From Prorocentrum cordatum (Eukaryota; Sar; Dinophyceae; Prorocentrales; Prorocentraceae): a stretch of 23,556 bases of DNA. The notes beneath the pieces are model-generated. The model did no database searches, was not told the DNA's origin, and saw only the letters and a list, made by a program, of their open reading frames with translations. Location of the stretch: NCBI GenBank assembly GCA_963575745.1, contig CAUYUJ010016142.1, forward strand, positions 202,501 through 226,056. Direction: 5' to 3'. A program made the position numbers and the translations under genes. Below are positions 9,294 to 18,332 of the stretch, piece by piece. Positions within the stretch are counted from its first letter, which is position 1; the number at the start of each line of letters is the position of its first letter.

Positions 9294-10013
9294 GTTGTCC
9301 AAACGCGACAGCCGCCGCCATCGGGCAGGCGACTGCTTGCCGCAAGTAGGCAACGTCCGCGGCTGTGAGGGTAGGCACTCCTGTTCACAGTGGGCAGAGA
9401 CTGCTGTGGGTCTTCATCCCACTTCTTACCGTACCCAGACATCCGACGTCGTGTGCTTTTTCTCGCAACGTGGCTTCCCAAAGGTATGGACCACTTCCTG
9501 GGGACCAGCTCCTCCTACCGAGTCGTTTCTTTGGCCCAGCAGGGCCCCAGCAGGGGCCCAGCAGAGACCGAAAGCGGCCACATATCTTCCGTCGCGACCT
9601 CTTCCCGACGCGAGGGTGTCGGCTTTCGGGCCACAGCTGGGGCCTCTGGCGGCCGTTCGGGCCAATTCGGGCACCCCAGGAACGCCCTCGGCGAGGCGCA
9701 ACTGCTGGAAAGCCTCCCGAGGCGGGACAACTTCCGGGATCCGAGGACAACGTCTGTCCCGCCGTGAAGGTTCAGAGCGCGAGGTACCCGTTCCGATCGC
9801 CCCGGGGAGCGCAGCGGCAGACACAGCAGCGACCGGAAAGCCGAGAGCACGCGGCTTTGGGCTCCTGGAACAGGTACGGAACAAGTGGGCACGATGCCCC
9901 ACAACAAAGGTTGTCCAAAAGCGGCAGCGGCCGCAATTCGGCAGGCGGCCTTCTGTCTCGAACAGACAGCGTCCGCGGCGACCCCGGCAGCAAACCCTGT
10001 TCACAATGAGCAG
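9294..10013. repeat. Diverged 104-bp direct repeat pair (9294-9397 and 9910-10013)
   Basis: The copies are equal in length and share GTTGTCCAAA, the (A/C)GGCAGGCGxC block, CGTCCGCGGC and CTGTTCACA(G/A)TG(G/A)GCAG, plus a looser upstream match (GATGCCC(A/C)ACA). On the minus strand both read a similar peptide with VNR...GRCL, RLP..G.CR.WTT, in the same phase. They may be duplicated exons or two ends of one element. The 9,400-9,900 interval has no recognised gene. Confidence 0.7.
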
Positions 10014-10068
10014 GACATGCTGGTGGTATTTGAGAGAGCGTGATCCACCGCCGCTTTACTGTGGAAAA
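10014..10068. other. Spacer; nothing recognised
   Basis: Short spacer between the 104-bp repeat and the C-rich block. Confidence 0.4.
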
Positions 10069-10310
10069 TTGCCGCCCTTTTCCTCCGGAACCCGGGGGTC
10101 CCCCCCCCCCCCCCCTCCCGAAAATCCCCCCCCCTCCCCCTGCTGGAACCCCTCCCCCACCCCCCCCTCCCCCGGCAAAACCCCCCCCCCTCCCCTAACC
10201 CCCCCCCCCTTCGGACTCGAAAACCGGGGGGGGTCACTACTGGTTCGACCCCCCCCCCCCCTCGAAAACCGGAGGGGGGGGCGGGGGTACCGGTTCGAAC
10301 TCCTCCCCAC
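10069..10310. repeat. C-run block and left inverted boxes
   Basis: Repeated runs of 7-13 C separated by AAAA/ACCC words, followed by two GAAAACCGG motifs and GGTCACTACTGGTTCGACC (10232-10250). The latter is a near-exact reverse complement of the boxes at 10983-11164. The opposite strand has strong G-quadruplex potential. Confidence 0.8.
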
Positions 10311-10329
10311 CTCCCCTCTCACCTCCAGC

Positions 10330-10965
10330 AAACGACTCCCGGTCCCTACCACCGTCCTCACCACATCCCCCACTGTTGTTCCCAGCGCCACTGTCCTCAC
10401 CACCGACTGTCCCCACTGGTTCCACCACCGCCCCTACTGTCCCCACCAGTGCCACCACCACTGTCGCACTGTCCCCCACTGTCCCCACCACTGTTCCCAC
10501 CACGGTTCCACTCTCCCAACTTTCTCCACGACTATCCCCACTGTCCCCACTGTCCCACTGACTCCTCCGCTGTCCCACTGAGCTGTCCCACTGTTCCCAC
10601 CACCACTGTCCCCACCACTGTCCCCACTGTACCTGTACCTGTCCCATTGTCCCACCGCCGTCCTCGCCACCGCCTTCACCACTGTCCCCACCACCACTGT
10701 ACCCTCCACTGTCCCACTGTTTCCACCATTCCCATGTCCCCACACCACTGTCCCCACCACCACTGTCCCCACCATCGCGCACTGAGCTTGATCGGTGTGG
10801 CCCCCCACCACTGTCCCACTGTCCCCACTGTTCCCACCATTGTCCTCACCATTGTCCCCACCACTACCGTCCCCACCACTGTCCCACTGTCCCCACCACT
10901 GTCCCGTTGTCCCCTCACCACTGTCCCCACCACCACCGTCCCCACCACTGTCCGCACCACCCCTC
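10330..10965. repeat. Minisatellite of CCACTGTCCCCA-type units
   Basis: Over 600 bp built from ~9-12-nt words ACTGTCCC, CCACCACTGTCC and CCACTGTTCCC, with irregular higher-order order. Long open frames in both directions (Ser/Pro/Leu or Gly/Trp/Ser/Asp-rich) are translations of the repeat. An isolated non-repeat patch (GCGCACTGAGCTTGATCGGTGTGG) lies at 10777-10800. Confidence 0.9.
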
Positions 10966-11180
10966 GGTTTTCGAGGGGGGGGGGTTCGAACCGGTAGTGA
11001 CCCCCCCCGGTTTTCGAGTTCGAGGGGGGGGGGGGTTCGAACCGGTAGTGACCCCCCCCCCTTTTCATGATGAACTGGGGGGGGGGGGGGAGGGGTTCGA
11101 ACCGGTAGTGACCCCCCCCGGTTTTCCAGAGGGGGGGGGGGAGGGGTTCGAACCGGTAGTGACCCCCCCCCCGGTTTTCC
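10966..11180. repeat. Four right-hand GGTTCGAACCGGTAGTGACC boxes with G-runs
   Basis: The 20-bp box occurs exactly at 10983-11002, 11034-11053, 11094-11113 and 11145-11164, spaced 50-60 bp. Each is preceded by a G-run of up to about 14 and followed by a C-run. CGGTTTTC motifs between them are inverted relative to GAAAACCG at 10217-10270, so the minisatellite is bracketed by an inverted repeat. Confidence 0.85.
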
Positions 11181-11640
11181 GCCAGCAGCGGTAGAACACG
11201 CTCTTTCTGGTATTTGTACAGTCGGACCTAGGCCAGAAGAACATCCCTCAAGAACATGAGACCCTACCCCGGCCAAAGCACACAGAACATCCAAGAGGGT
11301 ACCCTCCCCAGGATGCACAAGAGCACCCAGCAGACACGAAGAACATGAGGGCACCCTCCCAGAACCGACTTCGATCTCCCTGGAGATCCGACGTAACAAA
11401 CGAATTGCAACATCGCATAAAAAGACACGCCCCGAGCCCCAGGCCCCAGGCCCCCTCTTTCTGCGCCATTCTTCGCGCCAGATCCATCTGTGACGCTCCC
11501 CGGGCCCGAAGAACGGCGAAAACGCCTGGCTCGAAAACATGGAGACGCCAGGCTCTCAGGGTTCTGCCTCGGTCCGACTGTACTTTACGAGTCGCGGAGC
11601 GCGCTCGGAGCCTCCTTCCTCGCCTCGCCGCCTCATGCTC
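11181..11640. other. Intergenic with a loose three-copy GAACAT..GAGGG(T/C)ACCCTCCC repeat
   Basis: Between about 11237 and 11365, AGAACAT, GAG(G)G and (T/C)ACCCT(A/C)CCC recur three times at 50-65-bp spacing. The remainder is GC-rich without a recognised gene. Confidence 0.5.
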
Positions 11641-11648
11641 CGCACGCC

Positions 11649-11750
11649 TGCTGCTCCTCCTCCTCCTCCTCCTCCTCCTCCTCCTCCTCCGCCTCCTCCT
11701 CCTCCTCCTCCTCCTCCGCCTCCTCCTCCTCCTCCTCCTCCTCCTCCTCG
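11649..11750. repeat. (CTC)n triplet array
   Basis: About 100 bp of CTC/TCC with a few CCGCC interruptions. It gives Pro, Ser, Leu, Glu or Gly homopolymers in the several frames. Confidence 0.95.
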
Positions 11751-11994
11751 ATCGTGCCGAGCAGTCGGCCGTGGCCGACGGCCGCGGCGGCGGGCGGCCA
11801 CGGCCGGCAGCGGCGGCGGAGCCCCGCCGGCGCCGAAGGCCGACGCGAAGCGCGCCGCCATCGGCAGGCAGCGGATGCGCCGCGGCCGCGGCGGCCGGGG
11901 ACGCCGCTGCGCGCGGGGCCTGGGCCGAAGGCCGCCTGGGCCTGTAGGCACGCCAGGACGCTTAGCCACTGCTCGATCAACCTCCTCGTTCAAC
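11751..11994. other. GC-rich spacer with a GCCAGGACGCTT element
   Basis: GGC/GCC-rich DNA ending in GCCAGGACGCTTAGCCACTG (from 11952). The same element recurs at 13264-13294 (GCCAGGACGCTTCGCCACTG) and each copy lies close to a CTC array. No gene recognised. Confidence 0.6.
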
Positions 11995-12127
11995 TTCTTC
12001 CTCCTCCTCATCATTCTCTTCCTCCTCCTCCTCATCCTTTCCTCCTCCTCCTCCTCCTCCTCCTCCTCTTCCTCCTCCTCCTCCTCCTCCTCCTCCTCCT
12101 CCTCCTCCTCCTCCTCCTCCTCCTCCT
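11995..12127. repeat. (CTC)n triplet array
   Basis: About 130 bp of CTC triplets with rare ATC/TTC interruptions. Confidence 0.95.
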
Positions 12128-12157
12128 GCGGCGGGGCCTACGCCGAAGGCCGCCTGG

Positions 12158-12399
12158 GCCGAGCGGTCGTACAAGCATCGCGCTACCACACAAGCGGGCT
12201 GCTGAAACAAGGAGCGCCGAGCCTGCTCGGACACGAACGGGAAGCGCCGCTTCAGTCCAACGGGCTTAGTGGGCGAAGAAGAGGAAAAGGAAGGCGAAGG
12301 CGACGAGAAGGCGATGACGAGGACGACGGCGATGACGAGGCCGAGCGGTCGTACAGTCATCGTGCTACCACACAATCGGGCTGCTGAACTAAGGAGCGC
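12158..12399 (+). repeat. 60-bp direct repeat pair
   Basis: 12158-12217 and 12340-12399 are equal in length and about 90% identical. They start GCCGAGCGGTCGTACA and end AAGGAGCGC. The spacer is GAAGGCGA/GATGACGA-rich. A shorter relative (GGTCGTACA) is at about 12688. Confidence 0.85.
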
Positions 12400-12424
12400 T
12401 CAATCCACCACCGCGCTTGCAGCG

Positions 12425-12612
12425 GCAGGTGTGCGTGTGCGTGTGCATGTGTGTGTGTGTCTGAGTGTGTGTGTGTGTGCAAGTGAGTGTATATGTTTGA
12501 TTGTGTGTGGTTGTGTGGGTGTGTGATTGTGTGTTGTGCGATTGTGTGTGATTGTGTGTGGTGTGTGTGGTGTGTGTGTGGTGTGTGGTGTGTGGTGGTG
12601 CGTGCGTGCGTG
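12425..12612. repeat. (GT)n microsatellite
   Basis: About 190 bp of interrupted TG/GT repeats with GTGTGGT and GTGTGATT variants. Potential Z-DNA former. Open frames are repeat translations. Confidence 0.95.
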
Positions 12613-12834
12613 TGGTGCCAGCCCCTGGGCCTCCGAACAGCTGCGCGGGACTCCGAATGCTCATGCTTCAGGGTGAGGGCGGCGAATGGTCGTACACAAT
12701 CCCTGCGTGCGTGGGTGAAGCATGGGCTTCCACGGCCTGGATTCGGCTTCTTTGCTGTTTGCTAGCGCTGTGGATATTGCTGCTGCTCCTGCTGCTGCTG
12801 CTGCTGTTTGTTTGCTGATGCCGACCTCGCCCGC

Positions 12835-12960
12835 CACCCCTCCGCGACCCGCCCCGCGACCGGCCCAGCGACCCGCCCCGCGACCCACCCCGCGACCCAC
12901 CCCGCGACGACATACCCACCCCGCGACCCACCCCGCGACGACATACCGACCCGCCTTGCT
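12835..12960. repeat. CGCGACCCACCC minisatellite
   Basis: Repeated GCGACC(C/G)(A/G)CCC(C/A) 12-mers with two longer units that include CGACGACATACC. Arg/Gly- or Pro/Arg/Thr-rich frames here are repeat translations. Confidence 0.9.
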
Positions 12961-13097
12961 TCGACAAAAACGGGAGAACAAAAAAAACAACCTGCGGCGG
13001 ACTCGTTGTGCAAGGTGCGCCTGCGGCGGGCTTCTTAAGAGCCTCGCGCAGACTGCCCAACTTGAGCAGGGACCGACCGTCCTGGCATTCCTATAGT

Positions 13098-13258
13098 CCT
13101 ACCACGAAATGCTCTTAAATCCCAAACATGTTCTCAGAACAACAGCAAGGTCCTTAGAACATAAAGCCGATGTGTTAAACCAAGACAGTCCCAACCATAA
13201 ATGTTCTAAGAACATGTCGTAGAAACCACAAAAGGTTCTTAGAGCATTCTTTGGTAGG
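13098..13258. mobile_element. 161-bp foldback (MITE-like) element
   Basis: Imperfect terminal inverted repeats. The left arm is CCTACCA (13098-13104), AATGCTCT (13108-13115) and ACATGTTCTCAGAACA (13126-13141). The right arm is the inverse: TGTTCTAAGAACATGT (13202-13217), AGAGCATT (13241-13248) and TGGTAGG (13252-13258). The element is AT-richer than its surroundings. No clear target duplication is visible and there is no transposase frame, so MITE status is inferred. Confidence 0.7.
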
Positions 13259-13442
13259 GCGAGCCAGGACGCTTCGCCACTGCTTGACCAACGGCCCCGC
13301 CGACCCCTCGCGCCTGTCCGCGGCTCCGGGGTGCCACCCAGCTGGCGCGCGAGCGAGAGGGCAGCAGCGGGGTGGGTGAGAGGGCCCACTGCCTCACCCG
13401 GGGCGCCCTCTCGCCTCCTCTCCCGATGCCCTGCTCATTCTG

Positions 13443-13579
13443 CCTCCTCGTCGTCGNNNNNNNNNNNNNNNNNNNNNNNNNNNNNNNNNNNNNNNNNNNN
13501 NNNNNNNNNNNNNNNNNNNNNNNNNNNNNNNNNNNNNNNNNNNNNNNNNNNNNNNNCCTCCTCCTCCTCCTCCTCCTCC
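13443..13579. repeat. CTC array containing a 100-N assembly gap
   Basis: CCTCCTCGTCGTCG runs into exactly 100 N (13457-13556), and CTC triplets resume afterwards to about 13579. The round number is the usual placeholder for a gap of unknown size, so the true array may be longer. Frames crossing the N run are artefacts. Confidence 0.95.
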
Positions 13580-13926
13580 GCCCTGCGGGCTTGGTCTTGC
13601 CACCCGCCGCAGGTGCCCCAGCTTCTGCTGGCAACCACGCCTGCTCCCGCCCTGGGGAAGGGCGGCCTCCAGGCTTTGACAATATTCGTTTTACACTTTG
13701 CACCCCGAGGTGGTACCCACCCCCGCACTGCGCCCCCTGCCTCGCCGCCGGCGAAGCGTCAAGTCGGCAGCAGAACACTGAGGCCGAAACTACAAACGCG
13801 CCGAGCCAAAGACCGAAGGCAGCCACAATCGACTTCGTTCGAGGCATTCGCTGGCTCGAGGCTCTCCAATGAAGAACCAGCATGACCGAAGCCACTCTTC
13901 AGCAGTCGCACAATTGCTCCCGCACA
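13580..13926. other. 3' flank of the PPR gene; nothing recognised
   Basis: Beyond the TAA at 13927 the PPR phase continues open for about 55 codons but no longer resembles PPR sequence. Overlapping frames are not recognisable. Confidence 0.4.
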
Positions 13927-15870
13927 TTAGCTGGCGACATTTGGTTCCAAATCCGCGTCCCCAAACTCCTCAAACAGCTGCCATCCCTGCCCCAACTGCC
14001 CTGCTCTCTCGCGTGATTGGGTAACAATGCTAGCAGTGATGGCATCTGGCTCCAACTTAGATTCCCACAAGCCTCTCAGCAACGACAGCGCCCGCTGCCA
14101 CTCCAAGCTCATCCCTCACGCACTCATCACAGCGCTATAAGTTCTGGTGTTCGGCCCCACCCCCGCCTCCCACGCTTCCGCCAACAACGACAATCCAGTT
14201 TCCTACTGCTCACCTTGTCCACAAGCATGGATCGCAACGTTAAAAGTTATGGCGTCGGGCTCCACACCCTCGCCCTGGAAAAGCCTCAGCAACGACATAA
14301 CCACCTGCCATCGCCCACTTCTCGCGCAAGCGCTGATTGCACTATTCATGCTGATTAGGTCCGGCTCAACCTTCGCCAAGCGAAACTCTCCGAGCAATGA
14401 CAAGGCCTGCTGCCACTTCCTGCCGCTCTCGCACGCGCGAATTGCGGCATTCAGGGCGACAACATTCGGCTCCACTCCTGCTTCCCCGGGCTGCCCTAAC
14501 AGCATCAGCCCCTGTCGCCACTGTCCACTCTTCTCGCACGAACTGATTGCAGCGCTGATGCTGATGACATTCGGCTCAAGCTCCGTGTCTCGCATTTCAG
14601 CTAGCAATGACAGCGCGCGCTGCCACTGCCTCCCTTTGACGCAGGCGCTGATTGCACAGTCGAAGATTATGATGTTCGGCTCCAGCTGCTCATCCCGCAA
14701 CTCCCCCAGTAAGGACAGAGCCTGTTCCCAGCACCCACCCTTCTCGCACCCGCTCATGGCAGCCCCATAATTGATTACGTTTGGCTGCAACCTCTCCGTC
14801 CAGATCATCCGCAGCAATAGAAGTGCGCGCTGCCACTGCCCATCTTTCCTGTGCGCACTGATTACACTGTTGAAACTTCTGACGTTCGCGTTCAACTCAG
14901 CTTCCTGGAACTCGCTGAGCAACGACATCGATTGCTCCTATCGCCCGACTCCCTCGCACAAACTCAACGCGGAGTTGAAACTTTTGAGGCTCGGATCTGG
15001 CCCAGGCCATGTCTGAAGCATCCTCCTGAACAACGAAAGCCCCCACTGCCACTGCGCGCCGTCCTTGCACGCGCTGATTGCAGCAATGTAGCTGACCGTG
15101 CTGGGCTGTAGTACTTCTTCTTCCATATCCATGAGGAGTGCCAACGCCTGCTGCCAATGCCCACCTCTGCAAGAGCCAATTGCACCATTGTAAATCAGAA
15201 TGTTCCGTTCTGACCTCGATTTCCACATCACCTGGAGCAGCGAGATCGAACCCTGCTAACTCTGACTTTTCTCGCAAGCATTCACTGCGGCTGAGAAGCT
15301 AATTCTGTCTGGTTCTAGTTTTACGGACCACAACCCGCTGAGCAACGATAAAGCCTGCTGCCACTGCCCACCTTGCTCGCAAACGGTCAGCGCAGAATTG
15401 AGGCTGGTGACATTTGGCTCCACCTTCGCCGCTGTCATTTCCCTCAAGAAGGTAAATGCATGCTGCCACTGACACTCACTTCTGCATGAACTGATTGCCG
15501 CATTGAAACTGATGGTATCGGCATCAACCTCACTTCCCGCAATTCCGTGAGCAACTGAGAAACTTGCTGCCACAACCCGACTTTCGCGAAAGCACTGATC
15601 ACAGCATTGAAACTGAATACGTCCGGCTCCGACCTTACCTTCTACATATCCCTCAGCAGCGACAGCCCGCTTTGCCACTGCTGCTCCTTTGCGCACACGT
15701 CGATAGCGACACTGTACAAGTCGGTCGTGATCTCGACATTTGTCTGCCGAATCTTGGTGAACAGCCCGAACGCTGCCTTCCACCCGTCTTTGTCCCACAT
15801 ATCCTTGATAGCGGCCGGGATACGATGATACTTCACGTGCCCTATGTCAGCGTCAGCGATATACACCATG
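13927..15870 (-). pseudogene. PPR protein, ~17 repeats, interrupted by four TAG at Trp positions
   Basis: PPR proteins bind single-stranded RNA, usually in organelles, with each ~35-residue helical pair contacting about one base. Here ~17 units follow one another, each centred on (W)QxALSLLxxM(W)xxxLEPNxxSxNAAISACEKGGQ. The first in-frame ATG is at 15870 (MVYIADADIGHVKYHRIPAA). The frame is open upstream to a TAA near 16,093 and carries a basic RRRAREKEEE-like stretch without ATG, so an upstream exon is possible. The frame shifts once, by an apparent 1-nt loss, near 15,520-15,535, between SQLLTELRE and SEVDADTISFN. Stops: TAG at 15642-15644, 15256-15258, 14938-14940 and 14203-14205, all at positions where sibling repeats have Trp; TGA at 14116-14118, at a Cys position; TAA at 13927-13929. 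About twenty Trp codons remain TGG. No introns are needed to follow the repeats. Either a decaying gene, or one restored in RNA. Confidence 0.85.
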
Positions 15871-16440
15871 ACCCTTTTTGGTTGGGGAGCCTCCTCCTCC
15901 TTCTCCCGAGCCCGTCGTCTTGGCCGCTTGGTGGAGAAGAAGCGGCCGCTTCTACCTCGTCCGAGCCGCAAGGTAACCTCCCAGGAGTTGCATCCCAAGG
16001 GGGGGAGCCTTGAGCCCGCTTTCTCTTGCTCGCGGTAACGCGGTAACGCCCGTGAAAAGCCACGCCCCGCCTGCCCCCATTCCCCCCTTGGTTATGTCAC
16101 GATTCGCGCTGGCGCCGTGTGGGAATTTGCCATTCTCGAGCATTCCCAAACGGTGCCGGCGCGCATCCTGACGTGACCTGACCAGCCCCCTCCCCCCTCC
16201 CCCCTGTCACGCCCGTCATTGCCAGATGATGGGCAAACTGTATCCATTCCTGATGGGAGGCGCTTGCAAGGAAGCGGGAGAGTATGCTCGGGGCCCTTGT
16301 AAGCTTGGATTGCAAGGTGCGATGGAGTACAGGAAGCGCTGCGAAGGAACTGCGCAAGTGCTTCTGTAGGAAAACGTCGCCCGAACAAGATGCAAGTTCA
16401 GAACGACCGCTCTCCAGCCCTCCGACTCAGGTCCCCGACG
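15871..16440. other. Upstream region of the PPR gene; no promoter recognised
   Basis: Contains the open extension of the PPR frame to about 16,093, then C-rich DNA (CCCCCTCCCCCC near 16,190) and unremarkable sequence. No spliced-leader remnant, TATA-like box or other gene was recognised. Confidence 0.4.
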
Positions 16441-17576
16441 TCATGATTCGTTCACAACGGCAACCCCCAGAGGCCTGGACCCCTTCCCAAGGACCAGGTT
16501 TTCATCCTGAATCGTTCTCTGGCGGCCCGAGGCCCCGTACAGTAGGGGCCCGACCACAAGAAATCTTCCACAAGAAACCCAACCCTGAGACCCCATGGCG
16601 TACACTGATTTTTGGTGTGGGCACATCACGCTTTCCATGGCAAAACCATCGAAACCCAAGAAACCCAGGGCACCCTGGAGGCAAGCAGGGTGTCTCCTGG
16701 CAAGGGCCCCCACTGTCAGGGCGGCCGAAGATGGCGAAAAACCTCCCGTCGTGATGTGTCCACGACGTGGAGGGGGGGTCTGGCGAGACCCCCCGCGCGC
16801 GCGCATCCTCTCCGCCACGCTCCGCGCCGCGCGAGGGCGGCGGCCTGCCGCCTTGCGCCCGCGCCGGCCGCGCGCGCGGCGGCCGGCCCTCCGGGAGGCG
16901 TCTGTGCCTCGCACGAGGGCGGCGGGCCGGTCAGCCCTGGGCGCGGCGGCCGCGCCGGGGCAGCCGGCGCATGGTGACGAGGAGGCGGCCGAGCCCTCCT
17001 GGGGTCGAGGCGGCGGCGGCGGGCGGCGCTGGCGGCGGCGGCGGGCGGCGACGGCTCGGGGGGGGTGCCCAGGCCTTCCTCGAGGCAGGAGGAGAGAAGC
17101 GCGGGCGTGAATTGGGGGGGGGAGGCGGTATACAGTGGGAGGGGGAAGAAAGGTGCCCTCCTCGGGCTTTCAAGGCCCACTGCCGGGCCCGAAGGGGACC
17201 CCTTTTCGGCAGCCCTCGCTGCCCCTTCCTTTGTCGCCCCTCCATTGCGCGCCCTGCAAGAAGCACGGCGGCAGAGGCCCCCACATCTGCAAGCTCGGGG
17301 GGGGCCTTCCCGGGCCTCGGGGCCGTCAAGAAACGGCTCGGGATAAGGAGCCGACCCCGGGGAGAATGGGTCGAAACCGCTGGGGGTCGACGTCCTGGAA
17401 AACTCAAGACGTCGGCGGACTGGGGAGGGGGAGGGGGGAGGGGGGAGGGCACTCGGCCGCATGGGGGAGCTCCTCGAGCACATGCGCAGCACGAAGATGC
17501 GGCAGTGCCCTTCCAGTACTCTGATGCTCTGGATGGCGACCCTGAGTAGTGTCAGGCCTTTACTGCTGATGTCTCC
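16441..17576. other. GC-rich intergenic DNA; no gene recognised
   Basis: Long overlapping frames on both strands (to ~330 codons) are Pro/Arg/Gly-rich and vary with GC composition. The 16,780-17,060 part is GGC/GCG-rich and the 17,415-17,450 part is GGGGGA-rich. Nothing matches a protein family I know. Confidence 0.45.
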
Positions 17577-17686
17577 CTCCCCCTGCTCCTCCTCCTCCTC
17601 CTCCTCCTCCTCCTCCTCCTCCTCCTCCTCCTGCTCCTCCTCCTCCTCCTCCTCCTCCTCCTCCTCCTCCTCCTCCTCCTCCTCAA
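17577..17686. repeat. (CTC)n triplet array
   Basis: About 110 bp of CTC triplets with two CTGCTC interruptions. The minus strand reads poly-Glu, the plus strand poly-Ser. Confidence 0.95.
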
Positions 17687-18206
17687 CCTCGGTCGTGCGG
17701 ATCAAGACGTTTCATGAATCCTACCACTGTGGAATACTATGTCGTCGCACTGCGCACGGGCTCGGAGAAGGGAGGGGGGAGAGGGAAGGAGAGCGGGAAG
17801 TGGAGGGGGCGGCGGTGGCACTCCATAGGAATCCAATGGGGCTCGAACTAGGGAGGAATGGGGAAATCCCCATCAAGCGCAGCTGCTCGGCACCTCAAAA
17901 CACGAAGGGCACCAGCGGCAGCCCTAAGCCAGCAGGGGGGGCCAGTGCACAGCCTGCACCGAAGCGGCTCCTCTCCTGACTGACAGCCAGACATGGGGAG
18001 GGGAGGGGCATCCCGTAGGACATGGCAGGTCATCGCCGGCGAGAGCCTGGTTTTCAAAACAATGTGACCTCCAATCGCGCAGCTGCTGGACCGTTCAGGC
18101 TCGAGGATCAAGAAATGGAAGAAGAAAACACAAGCCAATCGCTCGGGCACCCCATGTCGACACATTTGCTGGTGCGACGAGCAAGAATTCTCCAGAAACG
18201 CAGACG
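17687..18206. other. Intergenic; nothing recognised
   Basis: Mixed sequence with a purine-rich patch at about 17,765-17,810. No gene supported. Confidence 0.4.
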
Positions 18207-18332
18207 ACGGAGGAAGAGAGGGAGGAGGAGGAGGAGGAGGAGGAGGAGGAGGAGGAGGAGGAGCAGGAGGAGGAGGAAGAGGAGGGGGAGAAGGAGGAGG
18301 AGGAGAAGCAGGAGGAGCAGGAGGAGGAGGAA
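18207..18332. repeat. (GAG)n triplet array
   Basis: GGA/GAG triplets with GCA, GAA and GGG interruptions, oriented opposite to the arrays at 11.6-17.7 kb. Gives Arg, Glu or Gly frames on the plus strand and Ser/Leu/Pro on the minus. Confidence 0.95.

Noticed and set aside
9292-10581. 429-codon plus-strand frame
   Set aside because: Crosses the 104-bp repeats, the C-run block and the minisatellite with abrupt composition changes and no domain.
10983-11164. GGTTCGAACC motifs resembling tRNA T-arms or Pol III B boxes
   Set aside because: Four exact copies sit in G- and C-runs with no acceptor stem, anticodon arm or A box around them.
10237-11540. Gly/Trp/Ser/Asp-rich frames, superficially like a silk or antifreeze repeat protein
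   Set aside because: They are reverse translations of the CCACTGTCCCCA minisatellite.
12722-13096. Pro/Arg/Thr-rich plus frame following a short hydrophobic stretch
   Set aside because: Hydrophobic part is a GCTGCT repeat and the rest is the CGCGACCCACCC minisatellite.
13239-13895. Frames of 166-218 codons containing X residues
   Set aside because: They cross the 100-N gap and are artefacts.
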